Made by a program: the position numbers and the translations under genes | Assembly: GCA_947594425.1 (NCBI GenBank) | Contig: CANQED010000001.1 | Location: forward strand, 1 to 64,000 | Reading direction: 5' to 3' | Source of the DNA: an uncultured Ruminiclostridium sp. | Lineage (GTDB): Bacteria > Bacillota > Clostridia > Oscillospirales > Ruminococcaceae | Length of the DNA: 64,000 nt | Notes under the pieces: generated by a model | Database searches by the model: none | What the model was told of the DNA's origin: nothing | What the model saw: the letters and a program-made list of their open reading frames with translations, nothing else | In this document: positions 8,595 to 16,085 of the stretch, in pieces | Layout of the letters: each line of letters starts with the position of its first letter | How positions within the stretch are numbered: the stretch's first letter is position 1

Positions 8595-9521
8595 ATGGTG
8601 AACTTGAGCAGACTTGAAGAAATAAAAGATCTGCGGACGGTGTGGCCGCATGAAGCCTTGGACTTTACTCCGTGGCTTTCACAGGACGATAACATCGCTC
8701 TCCTTGCAGATGCAGTGGGGCTTGATATTACCGTTGATGAGACAGAGTCTTCCGTGGGAGATTTCAATGTCGATATCTTTGCGTCTGAGACGGGGACGGA
8801 TCGGAAAATCATCATAGAGAATCAACTGGAGGATACCAACCACGACCACCTCGGCAAGCTGATAACCTATGCGTCTGGTAAATCTGCGGATGTGATTATA
8901 TGGGTCGTGAAACACGCTCGTGAGGAACACAAGGCGGCTATCGAATGGCTGAACAACCATACCGATGAGAAAATCGGATTCTTCCTCTGTGAGATAAAAC
9001 TGTATCGCATCGGTACTTCCGAGCCTGCCGTGAAGTTTGAGGTCATTGAAAAACCTAACGACTGGACAAAGGAAGTAAAAAAGAGCGAGTCTGCAAATGG
9101 GACTCAGCAGCAGAGATACGATTATTGGGTGGCGTTCCAGGACTACGCTTTCCAAAACGCACAGTTTGCAAAGAACTTCAATCGCAGGAAGCCGTCTATG
9201 GATCATTGGATGAACTTCAGCGTGGGTTCTTCTGCCTGCCACATCGCCGTGTCGCAGATTCAGAAGCGGAACGAACTGGACGTGGAACTGTATATCAGCG
9301 AGGATAAAGACCTGTTCCACTCACTCTTTGATAATAAAGACGATATCGAATCCGACGCTGAATTAACCTTTGACTGGCGAGAACTGCCGGAGCGTAAGGC
9401 AAGCCGTATCGTTATCGAGAAGAGCGTAACTTTCGGTGACAAGAATCAATGGAACGCACAGTTTGACTGGATAATCGATGTCATGCTCAAGATGAAGAAA
9501 GCGTTCAAGAAATACTTATAA
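8595..9521 (+). CDS. DUF4268 protein with PD-(D/E)xK-like N-terminal domain
   Basis: A 308-residue soluble protein. The segment VGDFNVDIFASETGTDRKIIIENQLEDTNHDHLGKLITYASG carries the D...(I)ENQ pattern and following helix of restriction-endonuclease-like folds. The C-terminal half (RYDYWVAFQDYAFQNA...DHWMNFSVGSSACHI...ELYISEDKDLFHSLF) matches DUF4268, a domain commonly joined to such nuclease-like cores in mobile DNA. A nucleic-acid-targeting or defence role is inferred; it is not a recognised named enzyme. It lies four bases after the small XRE gene, an arrangement like a regulator plus effector pair. Confidence 0.68.
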   Translation: MVNLSRLEEIKDLRTVWPHEALDFTPWLSQDDNIALLADAVGLDITVDETESSVGDFNVDIFASETGTDRKIIIENQLEDTNHDHLGKLITYASGKSADVIIWVVKHAREEHKAAIEWLNNHTDEKIGFFLCEIKLYRIGTSEPAVKFEVIEKPNDWTKEVKKSESANGTQQQRYDYWVAFQDYAFQNAQFAKNFNRRKPSMDHWMNFSVGSSACHIAVSQIQKRNELDVELYISEDKDLFHSLFDNKDDIESDAELTFDWRELPERKASRIVIEKSVTFGDKNQWNAQFDWIIDVMLKMKKAFKKYL

Positions 9522-9550
9522 TTTGTCTTGTTTGAGGGAGAAGATACAGA

Positions 9551-10390
9551 ATGGGTGAGAAAGTATATAAGCCAATTGTAAAAGATGGAGATCATCTCAT
9601 TCGTTCCAAGGATAATCCAGACCGCGTGAGAGGATTGACGCGGGACGAGAACAATCAGAATCCCGACATCATCGAGTGGGAAGAGTACGATGTTGACGAT
9701 TTACGGAGCGATGATTATGATCCGTACCCTTATGAAGAACGGCGCGTTCAATTAACACCGGAGCAGGAAGAGTTTGCACAGCAAGTGGGAGAAGCTCTGG
9801 GTGCGGCCATTGTAGCAGGAGGCATCTTGCTGTTTCGGGAGGTTATATCTCCTTGGTGGAAAAACACCGCATGGCCTTGGGTTAAGGAAAAGGGGCGCGG
9901 AATAAAAAATGCTGTCAGTGGGAAAAAGGAGCAAAAGACCACAACACCAGCAAAAACAGCTATTAAAAAACAAGCTGAGCCAGATAGACGGCTTGCAGAT
10001 GTTTCTTCGCAGATTGATAAGGCGTTTGAACAATTTTACTTCGAGATGGATGAAGAGGAAGCCAAAGCTCATATGATGAGACTGGTCTATCATATGCTTG
10101 GCGTGGTAAATGAAATCCGGATAATCAGCAACGCTCGAATCAGGAAAGACTGTGAATCGGAAGAACTGTGTATTGAACGGCAGAAGGAAGCTGAGAAGTT
10201 TCTTTCGGAGAAGGTGGCTGCTGGTTTGGATCAGTTACTTTCAAACGAAAATTTACGACTTGACCTGAACACGTCAAGGGAATTGTTCTCATTGACTGGC
10301 GGGGGCGTTCGGCTCAATGGTGAATATGTTCCTGTGCAGGCGATAAAAATTGATGAGGCATTAAAGGCAATTCAAATGCCGGAGTCATAA
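9551..10390 (+). CDS. Unknown cargo protein with one hydrophobic segment
   Basis: I do not recognise this 279-residue protein. An acidic, proline- and tyrosine-containing N-terminus (WEEYDVDDLRSDDYDPYPYEERR) precedes a hydrophobic stretch at ~82-97 (VGEALGAAIVAGGILLF), which could be a single membrane segment or a buried helix. Next come a Trp-rich amphipathic part, a Lys/Thr linker (~130-150) and a helical C-terminal domain (~155-279) with many Glu/Arg pairs. ATG 9551 follows GAGGGAGAAG. It sits between a nuclease-like protein and an acetyltransferase in the cargo block. A membrane-linked accessory or defence protein is possible but unsupported. Confidence 0.55.
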   Translation: MGEKVYKPIVKDGDHLIRSKDNPDRVRGLTRDENNQNPDIIEWEEYDVDDLRSDDYDPYPYEERRVQLTPEQEEFAQQVGEALGAAIVAGGILLFREVISPWWKNTAWPWVKEKGRGIKNAVSGKKEQKTTTPAKTAIKKQAEPDRRLADVSSQIDKAFEQFYFEMDEEEAKAHMMRLVYHMLGVVNEIRIISNARIRKDCESEELCIERQKEAEKFLSEKVAAGLDQLLSNENLRLDLNTSRELFSLTGGGVRLNGEYVPVQAIKIDEALKAIQMPES

Positions 10391-10401
10391 AGGATGTATA
10401 T

Positions 10402-11079
10402 ATGAAGCAACTGAAAGAAAAAGAATACGAGGAAATCCAGCAGTACCTCTATAACAAGGCGCACGGGTACATTTGGACGCCGGACACGCTGGAACTTATA
10501 TGCGGCAGCAATGATAACGAGCCGGAGCCGATTGGCAGACAGATCCTTGAAATGCTGGGCAGGGTGCGTAACGAGCATATCTCCCACATGACGAGCGACA
10601 AGCACAAAAAATATGTGATCCGCAGCCTTCGTAAAGGTGAAACCGATCTGCTGAAGGACTTCTTGTATGAAGCTATCTTCATACCGAAGGGTGCGGAGCC
10701 GCCAGCGCGGGACATCATCGAGAAACCGGAACTTCGTGTGTACACGGATGATTTCGGTACCCAGAAAGGCGATAACTGCTTGGTCGCTGATTTCGGCGGC
10801 AAAGTGGTCGGAGCGGTCTGGACGAGAATCATGGACGATTATGGTCATGTAGATGATGAGACTCCGTCCTTCGCCATTTCGCTTTTTAAGGAATATCGCG
10901 GTCAGGGCATCGGCTCACAGCTTATGGTGAAGATGCTCGAACTACTGAAATGGCAGGGCTATGAACGGGCATCCCTGGCGGTGCAGAAATCAAACTACGC
11001 CGTGAAGATGTATAAGAATGTCGGGTTCAAGACGGTCGATGAAAATGCCGAAGAATATATCATGGTGTGCGAGTTATAA
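10402..11079 (+). CDS. GNAT acetyltransferase with extra N-terminal domain
   Basis: A 225-residue protein. The first ~70 residues (YIWTPDTLELICGSNDNEPEPIGRQILEMLGRVRNEH) are an unrecognised helical extension. From ~72 (VIRSLRKGETDLLKDFLYEAIFIP) it is a GNAT-fold acyltransferase with the acetyl-CoA loop in EYRGQGIGSQLM (~173-184) and the closing motif ASLAVQKSNYAVKMYKNVGFKTV. The substrate is unknown; a small molecule or protein amine is usual for the family. ATG 10402 follows AAGGATG, 11 bases after the preceding stop. It is co-directional with the other cargo genes. Confidence 0.8.
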   Translation: MKQLKEKEYEEIQQYLYNKAHGYIWTPDTLELICGSNDNEPEPIGRQILEMLGRVRNEHISHMTSDKHKKYVIRSLRKGETDLLKDFLYEAIFIPKGAEPPARDIIEKPELRVYTDDFGTQKGDNCLVADFGGKVVGAVWTRIMDDYGHVDDETPSFAISLFKEYRGQGIGSQLMVKMLELLKWQGYERASLAVQKSNYAVKMYKNVGFKTVDENAEEYIMVCEL

Positions 11080-11094
11080 GGAGAGATTTGATAG

Positions 11095-11406
11095 ATGGCA
11101 TCAAGCAAAGAATACCTGGATTTTATATTGGAGCAGCTTTCGGAACTGGATGATGTGACCTATCGGGCGATGATGGGAGAATACATCATTTACTATCGCG
11201 GCAAGATTGTCGGCGGCATTTACGATGATCGCTTCCTCGTGAAGCCTACAAAGTCTGCTGTGGAGATGATGTCAAATGCGGATACAGAACTTCCGTATGA
11301 TGGCGCAAAAGAGATGTTGCTTGTGGACGATGTGGATAATAAAGATTTTCTGCGGGAGCTTTTGGAAGCAATGTATGAGGAACTTCCTGCTCCGAAGAAG
11401 AAGTGA
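11095..11406 (+). CDS. TfoX N-terminal domain protein
   Basis: A 103-residue protein matching the TfoX/Sxy N-terminal domain: short N-terminal helix, then VTYRAMMGEYIIYYRGKIVGGIYDDRFLVKPTKSA and a C-terminal helical part. In gammaproteobacteria TfoX/Sxy regulates competence, but stand-alone TfoX-N proteins in Firmicutes have no assigned role, so competence should not be assumed. ATG 11095 follows AAGGAGAG. It ends eight bases before the NUDIX start. Confidence 0.82.
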   Translation: MASSKEYLDFILEQLSELDDVTYRAMMGEYIIYYRGKIVGGIYDDRFLVKPTKSAVEMMSNADTELPYDGAKEMLLVDDVDNKDFLRELLEAMYEELPAPKKK

Positions 11407-11413
11407 GAACAAT

Positions 11414-11863
11414 ATGAGCAGAACAGAAAATGTCGAACTGACGGTATTGTGTCTCATCACGGATGGAGACAGAATGCTCCTTCAGAACAGAATAAAGAAT
11501 GACTGGCAGGGATATACGCTTCCGGGCGGTCACTTGGAACGGGGGGAATCTTTCGTTGACGCGGTGATTCGTGAGATGAAAGAAGAAACGGGACTGGACA
11601 TAAAGAATCCTCAGCTTGTAGGCGTGAAGCAATTTCCAATTAAGGACGGACGGTATGTTGTTCTTCTGTTTAAGGCTACCGAATATAGCGGGACGGTCGT
11701 GTCTTCCGATGAGGGGCAGATGGAATGGGTAGAAAGCAATCGCCTGTCGGAGATAAACACGGTCGATGATTTTGAGGACTTGATGCGTGTAATAAACGAT
11801 CCGGCGCTGACGGAATTTCAGTACCTGGTCGATGGGGATACGTGGACAGTTTCAATAAAATAG
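11414..11863 (+). CDS. NUDIX hydrolase
   Basis: A 149-residue NUDIX protein with a complete Nudix box: GGHLERGESFVDAVIREM followed by KEETGLDI, giving G-x5-E-x7-RE-x2-EE-x-G. The preceding VLCLITDGDRMLLQNR and the following VVLLFKATEYSG are typical of the MutT/8-oxo-dGTP group. It probably hydrolyses a nucleoside diphosphate derivative in the cytoplasm; the exact substrate is not evident. The ATG at 11414 starts at the family's first strand. A longer in-frame extension upstream overlaps the TfoX gene and reads as noise, so it was rejected. Confidence 0.85.
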   Translation: MSRTENVELTVLCLITDGDRMLLQNRIKNDWQGYTLPGGHLERGESFVDAVIREMKEETGLDIKNPQLVGVKQFPIKDGRYVVLLFKATEYSGTVVSSDEGQMEWVESNRLSEINTVDDFEDLMRVINDPALTEFQYLVDGDTWTVSIK

Positions 11864-11880
11864 CCAGAGGAGATGATTGA

Positions 11881-12483
11881 TTGAGCGAATCGGAACTTTA
11901 CAAAGAACTTGGAATACTGACGAAGAACAGGGACAAGTGGGCAGAGAGCATACCGTATGTTTCTTCTCTCCTTGCACATGAATCCGTAAAGATACAGGCG
12001 AAGGCATTATGGCTGCTTGGTGAGATGGGGATGGAATATCCTCTGAAAGTGCAGGATGCAGTTCCGGAGATTGTTTCCTTCTGCGATAGCACAAAGCCTC
12101 TTTTAAGGGAAAGAGCGGTTAATGCTCTCGGAAGAATCGGTCGCGGCAAATACAGTGTGATAGAGCCGTATTGGATGGACTTGTTCCGTTTTGCATCCGA
12201 TGAGGAAGCCAAGGTACGCTTGAGTTTTATTTGGGCATCGGAAAATATCGCCACAAACACTCCCGACATTTATGAGAATCATATGTCGGTGTTTGAGGAA
12301 TTGCTACATGATACGGATGACAAAGTGCGAATGGAAGCACCGGAAATATTCCGGGTTCTCGGAAAACGTAGACCGGAGTTTGTTAGACCGTTTGTGGAGC
12401 AACTCAAGCACATATCAGAAACTGATGATAATCGTGTTGTGAGAATCCACAGCGCAGGCGCTATTAAGGCAACGATGTCATAG
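11881..12483 (+). CDS. HEAT-repeat protein
   Basis: A 200-residue alpha-solenoid. Tandem ~35-residue helical pairs are visible (VSSLLAHESVKIQAKALWLLGEMG, FCDSTKPLLRERAVNALGRIG, DEEAKVRLSFIWASENIA, DTDDKVRMEAPEIFRVLGKR), ending with an asparagine/arginine-rich cap. The start is a TTG at 11881, placed 8 bases after AGAGGAG; no ATG fits the frame near this site. HEAT solenoids serve as protein-binding scaffolds; the partner is unknown. It is the last clear cargo gene before the truncated hsdM. Confidence 0.72.
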   Translation: MSESELYKELGILTKNRDKWAESIPYVSSLLAHESVKIQAKALWLLGEMGMEYPLKVQDAVPEIVSFCDSTKPLLRERAVNALGRIGRGKYSVIEPYWMDLFRFASDEEAKVRLSFIWASENIATNTPDIYENHMSVFEELLHDTDDKVRMEAPEIFRVLGKRRPEFVRPFVEQLKHISETDDNRVVRIHSAGAIKATMS

Positions 12484-12586
12484 CAGGCAGATTTGTAGTT
12501 TCACGAGGAGAACGCAATGTACGCACAGGCAGCGATAAAATCAAATACCTTACTCCGTAACGGTGCATACGGCATCGTTATGAGGG

Positions 12587-12604
12587 GTGTGCAAAAATGC
12601 ACAC
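12587..12604. repeat. Palindrome near the element/hsdM junction
   Basis: GTGTGC (12587-12592) and GCACAC (12599-12604) form a perfect 6-bp inverted repeat around AAAAAT. Close by are two related copies of the candidate attachment motif: TCGTTATGAGGGGTG at 12575 and TCGTTAAGGGGTAG at 12616. Confidence 0.45.
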
Positions 12605-12615
12605 GGGGGTGTTCA

Positions 12616-12632
12616 TCGTTAAGGGGTAGAAA
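12616..12632 (+). repeat. Candidate attachment half-site, copy 2, at hsdM junction
   Basis: TCGTTAAGGGGTAGAAA matches 8271-8287 at 16 of 17 positions. Recognisable hsdM codons begin about 30-40 bases downstream, so the element/host boundary lies close to this repeat. Confidence 0.5.
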
Positions 12633-13626
12633 AAGGCTGCCGTTATGTTGTATCAAATTAGACACGGCAACAGACCCCGCAATGGGCAGCGCGGGATTTT
12701 TATGCGGGAGCGCAGAATACATATTCGAGCATTATGCATCCGATTTGATGAAAGCTTCCAACAAAAAAAGCTATAATACAACTATGTTTTCCGGCTTTGA
12801 TACCGACCGGACTATGCTGCGTATCGGCGCTATGAATATGATGCTGCATAACGTCAAAGCGCCGAATATCAGCCGGCAGGATTCTCTGGCTGAGGACAAT
12901 ACACACCGAGAGGAATACACCCTTATTATGTCAAATCCGCCTTTTACCGGCAGTCTTGACAAGGAAACTATCTCTAAAGACCTGACCGCTGTAACTCCCA
13001 CGAAAAAGACCGAGCTGCTGTTTTTGGCGTTGTTTTTAAAGTCGCTGAAAATCGGCGGCAGATGTGCGTCTATAGTGCCGGACGGCGTGCTTTTCGGCTC
13101 CGGCAAGGCACATAAGGCGATCCGCAAGGAGCTTGTCGAGAACAACCGCCTAGTAGCAGTTATTTCCATGCCGAGCGGCGTTTTCAAGCCGTATGCGGGA
13201 GTGTCGACGGCTATTGTGATTTTCACTAAAACAGGCGGCGGCGGAACGGACAACGTATGGTTTTACGATATGAAAGCCGACGGATTCAGCCTCGATGACA
13301 AGCGCAGCCCGATAGAGCAGAACGATATCCCCGATATCATTGAGCGCTTTTCGCGCCTCGACGCCGAGGCGGACAGAGGGCGCACCGAGCAGAGCTTCTT
13401 TGTACCGAAGTCGGAGATCGCGGAAAACGACTATGACCTGTCGATAAATAAGTATAAGAAAACCGAGTATGTGGCTGTGGAATACCCGCCGACAAGTGAG
13501 ATCATAGCGGAGCTTGACGGATTGAACAAGCAGGTAGCGCAGGAAACGGCAAAGCTGAAAGAAATTCTCAAAAAGTAACGGGAAAAAGAAAACAGTTCAG
13601 CATAGTTAGGGCAAGAAAGGCTTACA

Positions 13627-14832
13627 ATGGTCAATACAAAGAGAACTAAACTATCGGAAATTGCTTCTCTTATTACTAAAGGATATACCCCTACATCTTT
13701 AGGATTTGATTATCAGGACACAGGTATCAATTTTTTAAAGATAGAATGCTTTAAAGAGGACGGCAGTTTCATCCCTTCAAAAGTTTCGCACATTTCGGAA
13801 GAATGCAATACAAAATTAAGGCGTTCTCAACTCAAAGAGGGCGATATATTATTCTCGATCGCAGGTGCTGTCGGCAGAGTTTCTATTGTCACAAAGGATA
13901 TGTTACCTGCAAATACTAATCAGGCTTTATCAATAATCAGGATAGATAGAGATAATATCCATCTGCCGTTTATCAAACTTGTACTGACCTCTCCCATTAT
14001 TAAGAAGCAATTGGAAAAGAAGAAACAAGGCGCCGCACAATTGATCGTTTCTTTGAAAGACATAGGAGATTTAGAGATCCCTTTACCGTCATTTAGCAGA
14101 CAAATTGAATTGTCTGATAAATTCAACGCTGTTCATTCTATTATCGATCACCGCAAGCGGCAGCTTGAAATGCTCGATACGCTTATTAAGGCAAGGTTTG
14201 CGGAGATGTTCGGCAAACCGGAAATCGATCCGATGAATTGGAATACAGTCAATATTGCCGATGTTGCCGCCGGTAAAATTTCTAACGGTTTCTTCGCTAA
14301 AAGAGATGAATATTGTGATGATGGAAATATTAAAGTTCTCGGGGTCACCAACATAGTAAACCGAATGTACTCTTATACAGATAATTTGCCGAGAGCCAAC
14401 GGAACAGCCGCGGATATAGAAAAATACAGTGTCAAATACGGCGATATGCTGTTTTGCCGATCTTCCCTTGTCGCCGAAGGGATAGGCAAAGCATCCGTAG
14501 TTCATCAAAACACACCCGCAAATGTATTGTTTGAATGTCATGTCATCAGGCTGCCGTTGAACCTATCAAAATGTGTGCCCGAGTTTATGCAAGTCCTCTC
14601 AACTACCGATTTTTTCAGAAAACAAATAATTTCACAATCAAAAACCGCTACAATAACAACTATAAGTCACGACGGACTTTTAAAAACAAAGATAATATTG
14701 CCGCCAATGAAGCTGCAAAAAGAATTTTTAACTTTTGTAAAACAAGTCGATAAAACAAAAGCCGAGGTGCAAAAGGCACTTGACGAGGCGCAGCTTTTAT
14801 TCGACAGCTTGATGCAGGAGTACTTTGGGTGA
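13627..14832 (+). CDS. hsdS: Type I restriction-modification specificity subunit HsdS
   Basis: A 401-residue HsdS with two target-recognition domains. TRD1 spans ~1-165 (KLSEIASLITKGYTPT, LKIECFKEDGSFIP, EGDILFSIAGAVGRVSI, LEIPLPSFSRQIEL) and TRD2 ~205-375 (VNIADVAAGKISNGFF, YGDMLFCRSSLVAEGIGKASV, IILPPMKLQKEF). Each is followed by the conserved helical spacer (DHRKRQLEMLDTLIKARFAEMFG and AEVQKALDEAQLLFDSLMQEYFG). It would set the bipartite DNA target for HsdM/HsdR. ATG 13627 follows AGAAAGG. Its methylase partner just upstream is truncated, and no hsdR is in the window, so the system is probably inactive unless the element excises. Confidence 0.9.
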   Translation: MVNTKRTKLSEIASLITKGYTPTSLGFDYQDTGINFLKIECFKEDGSFIPSKVSHISEECNTKLRRSQLKEGDILFSIAGAVGRVSIVTKDMLPANTNQALSIIRIDRDNIHLPFIKLVLTSPIIKKQLEKKKQGAAQLIVSLKDIGDLEIPLPSFSRQIELSDKFNAVHSIIDHRKRQLEMLDTLIKARFAEMFGKPEIDPMNWNTVNIADVAAGKISNGFFAKRDEYCDDGNIKVLGVTNIVNRMYSYTDNLPRANGTAADIEKYSVKYGDMLFCRSSLVAEGIGKASVVHQNTPANVLFECHVIRLPLNLSKCVPEFMQVLSTTDFFRKQIISQSKTATITTISHDGLLKTKIILPPMKLQKEFLTFVKQVDKTKAEVQKALDEAQLLFDSLMQEYFG

Positions 14833-14903
14833 GGAGTATAGAAAAACTAAACGCTGACGTTGTTAAGAATTCTGCATACAAAAAAGGAAAAGGACAAAAT
14901 CTT

Positions 14904-15590
14904 ATGAACAAAAGAAATTATGATCTTATAGAAAAATATATGCTGTCCTGTATGGAGGACAGCGCACATGACAAAGAACACATATACCGTGTGTTGTACG
15001 CGGCACTTGAGATCGCAAAAGAAGAAACAAACGTCGATCATGATGTTCTGATAACAGCGTGTTTATTGCATGATATCGGGAGAAAAGAGCAGTATGAGGA
15101 CCCGTCGGTGTGCCATGCACAGGTCGGCGGAGAAAAAGCTTTCAGATTCTTGCGGGAACACGGTTTTGAAAACGATTTTTCCGAAAGAGTAAAGCACTGT
15201 ATTGTAACTCACAGATTCAGAAATAATGATCCGCCTCGGAGCATTGAGGCTAAGATTTTATTTGATGCTGATAAGTTAGATGTCACGGGCGCGCTCGGTA
15301 TCGCAAGGACTCTTATGTATAGAGGGATCGTTGCAGAACCTTTGTATACCGTCACACCCGACGGTTCGGTATCAAACGGGGAAAACGATACTGTTCCCTC
15401 TTTTTTTCAGGAGTATAAGCGCAAGCTGGAGGGGATATACTCAAAGTTTTATACGGTACGGGGCAAGGAGATAGCGAAAAAAAGGCAGCAAGCGGCAATC
15501 GACTTCTATGAGAGTCTGTATAGTGAGGTGAGTTCGTCCTATCAAAACGGGAAAGAATTATTATTACAAATCATTGAAAACGATGGTTGA
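14904..15590 (+). CDS. HD-domain phosphohydrolase
   Basis: A 228-residue HD protein. The metal-binding motifs are visible: H in HDKEHIYRVL (~19-28), the HD pair in LLHDIGR (~51-57), H in CIVTHRFR, and D in KILFDADKLDVTGALGIAR. This is the YedJ-like HD family of metal-dependent phosphohydrolases with loosely defined nucleotide or phosphoester substrates. ATG 14904 follows AAAGGAC; a longer frame from 14829 overlaps the hsdS end without a good ribosome site. It is an independent host gene downstream of the R-M locus, same strand. Confidence 0.85.
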   Translation: MNKRNYDLIEKYMLSCMEDSAHDKEHIYRVLYAALEIAKEETNVDHDVLITACLLHDIGRKEQYEDPSVCHAQVGGEKAFRFLREHGFENDFSERVKHCIVTHRFRNNDPPRSIEAKILFDADKLDVTGALGIARTLMYRGIVAEPLYTVTPDGSVSNGENDTVPSFFQEYKRKLEGIYSKFYTVRGKEIAKKRQQAAIDFYESLYSEVSSSYQNGKELLLQIIENDG

Positions 15591-15638
15591 TTTTTCCTAT
15601 ATTTATTGTCTAAGCGCAAGAATAATGAGGTCGAATAT

Positions 15639-15907
15639 ATGACAACTGTAAATTTCTATGAAGAAGCTGCGGATGAAAAATTAAAATTCGCCGTGATCAT
15701 TGCAAAAAAGGACGGAAAGTGGATCTTCTGGCAGAGGCACAGCGCGAGGGGGATCTGGTGGTCGTCCCCGCGGGACCGGACAATCACGAGGCTGTCGTCA
15801 GAATTGAAACTATAGAATACCATTCAGAAGATGAAGCGCCTTTCCCCGTGGATAAGACAAAGCATATACTTAGGAAATATGAAGAAGATGATGACGAAGA
15901 AGAGTGA
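15639..15907 (+). pseudogene. Frameshifted chimeric remnant (NUDIX-like start, unrelated tail)
   Basis: ATG 15639 opens a frame beginning like the first strand of a NUDIX hydrolase (FYEEAADEKLKFAVIIAKKDGKW) but loses meaning after ~27 codons. From about 15700 a different frame gives LLAEAQREGDLVVVPAGPDNHEAVVRIETIEYHSEDEAPFP in pieces, like the tail of a small clostridial family with a PriA-N-like 'D.V.VPAG..N.EA.V' strand motif. I read this as a deletion that joined two genes out of frame. No Nudix box remains. Sequencing error is an alternative but would not explain the two families. Confidence 0.5.
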
Positions 15908-15981
15908 GTGTGTTAACTCCCCTCCCCTTACATAACCGTCGATCTTACAGATTAGAAAACAGCGGCTTTTTGATGACATAT

Positions 15982-16040
15982 AATAAAGCGGAGCTGTTGC
16001 CTTAAATTTCAAGGCAGCGGCTCCGCTTTATTATTTTTCT
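15982..16040. terminator. Strong bidirectional terminator
   Basis: A 22-base arm at 15982-16003 pairs with 16011-16032 (core AATAAAGCGGAGC / GCTCCGCTTTATT) around a 7-base loop, with T-rich sequence after it on the + strand. The reverse complement also ends in T-rich sequence. It separates the convergent + and - strand genes. Confidence 0.85.
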
Positions 16041-16085
16041 GTTTTTAATGTTTTTGCTTTGTAAGTCTCTCTTTTGTATTCTTAA

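Larger units (their letters stand above)
12517..13578 (+). pseudogene. hsdM: Truncated type I methyltransferase HsdM, 5' end replaced by element sequence
   Basis: From about residue 50 this is the C-terminal part of a type I N6-adenine methylase: motif I TDPAMGSAGFL binds SAM, motif IV is SNPPF, followed by GGRCASIVPDGVLFGSG and the usual GVSTAIVIFTK region. The ~200-residue N-terminal helical domain of HsdM is missing. In its place ~48 residues with no methylase likeness (including TRGCSSLRGRKR) are encoded by element DNA. An ATG at 12517 with GAGGAG allows translation of the fusion, so it may still be expressed, but without the N-terminal domain a working methylase is unlikely. The missing 5' part presumably lies on the far side of the integrated element, outside the window. 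Confidence 0.82.

Noticed and set aside
11095-11406. Competence regulation by the TfoX-domain protein
   Set aside because: Only the small N-terminal domain is present and no competence genes are nearby; the proteobacterial role cannot be transferred.
11276-11413. 46-codon N-terminal extension of the NUDIX frame
   Set aside because: It overlaps the TfoX-domain gene in another frame and looks non-native; the ATG at 11414 matches the family start.
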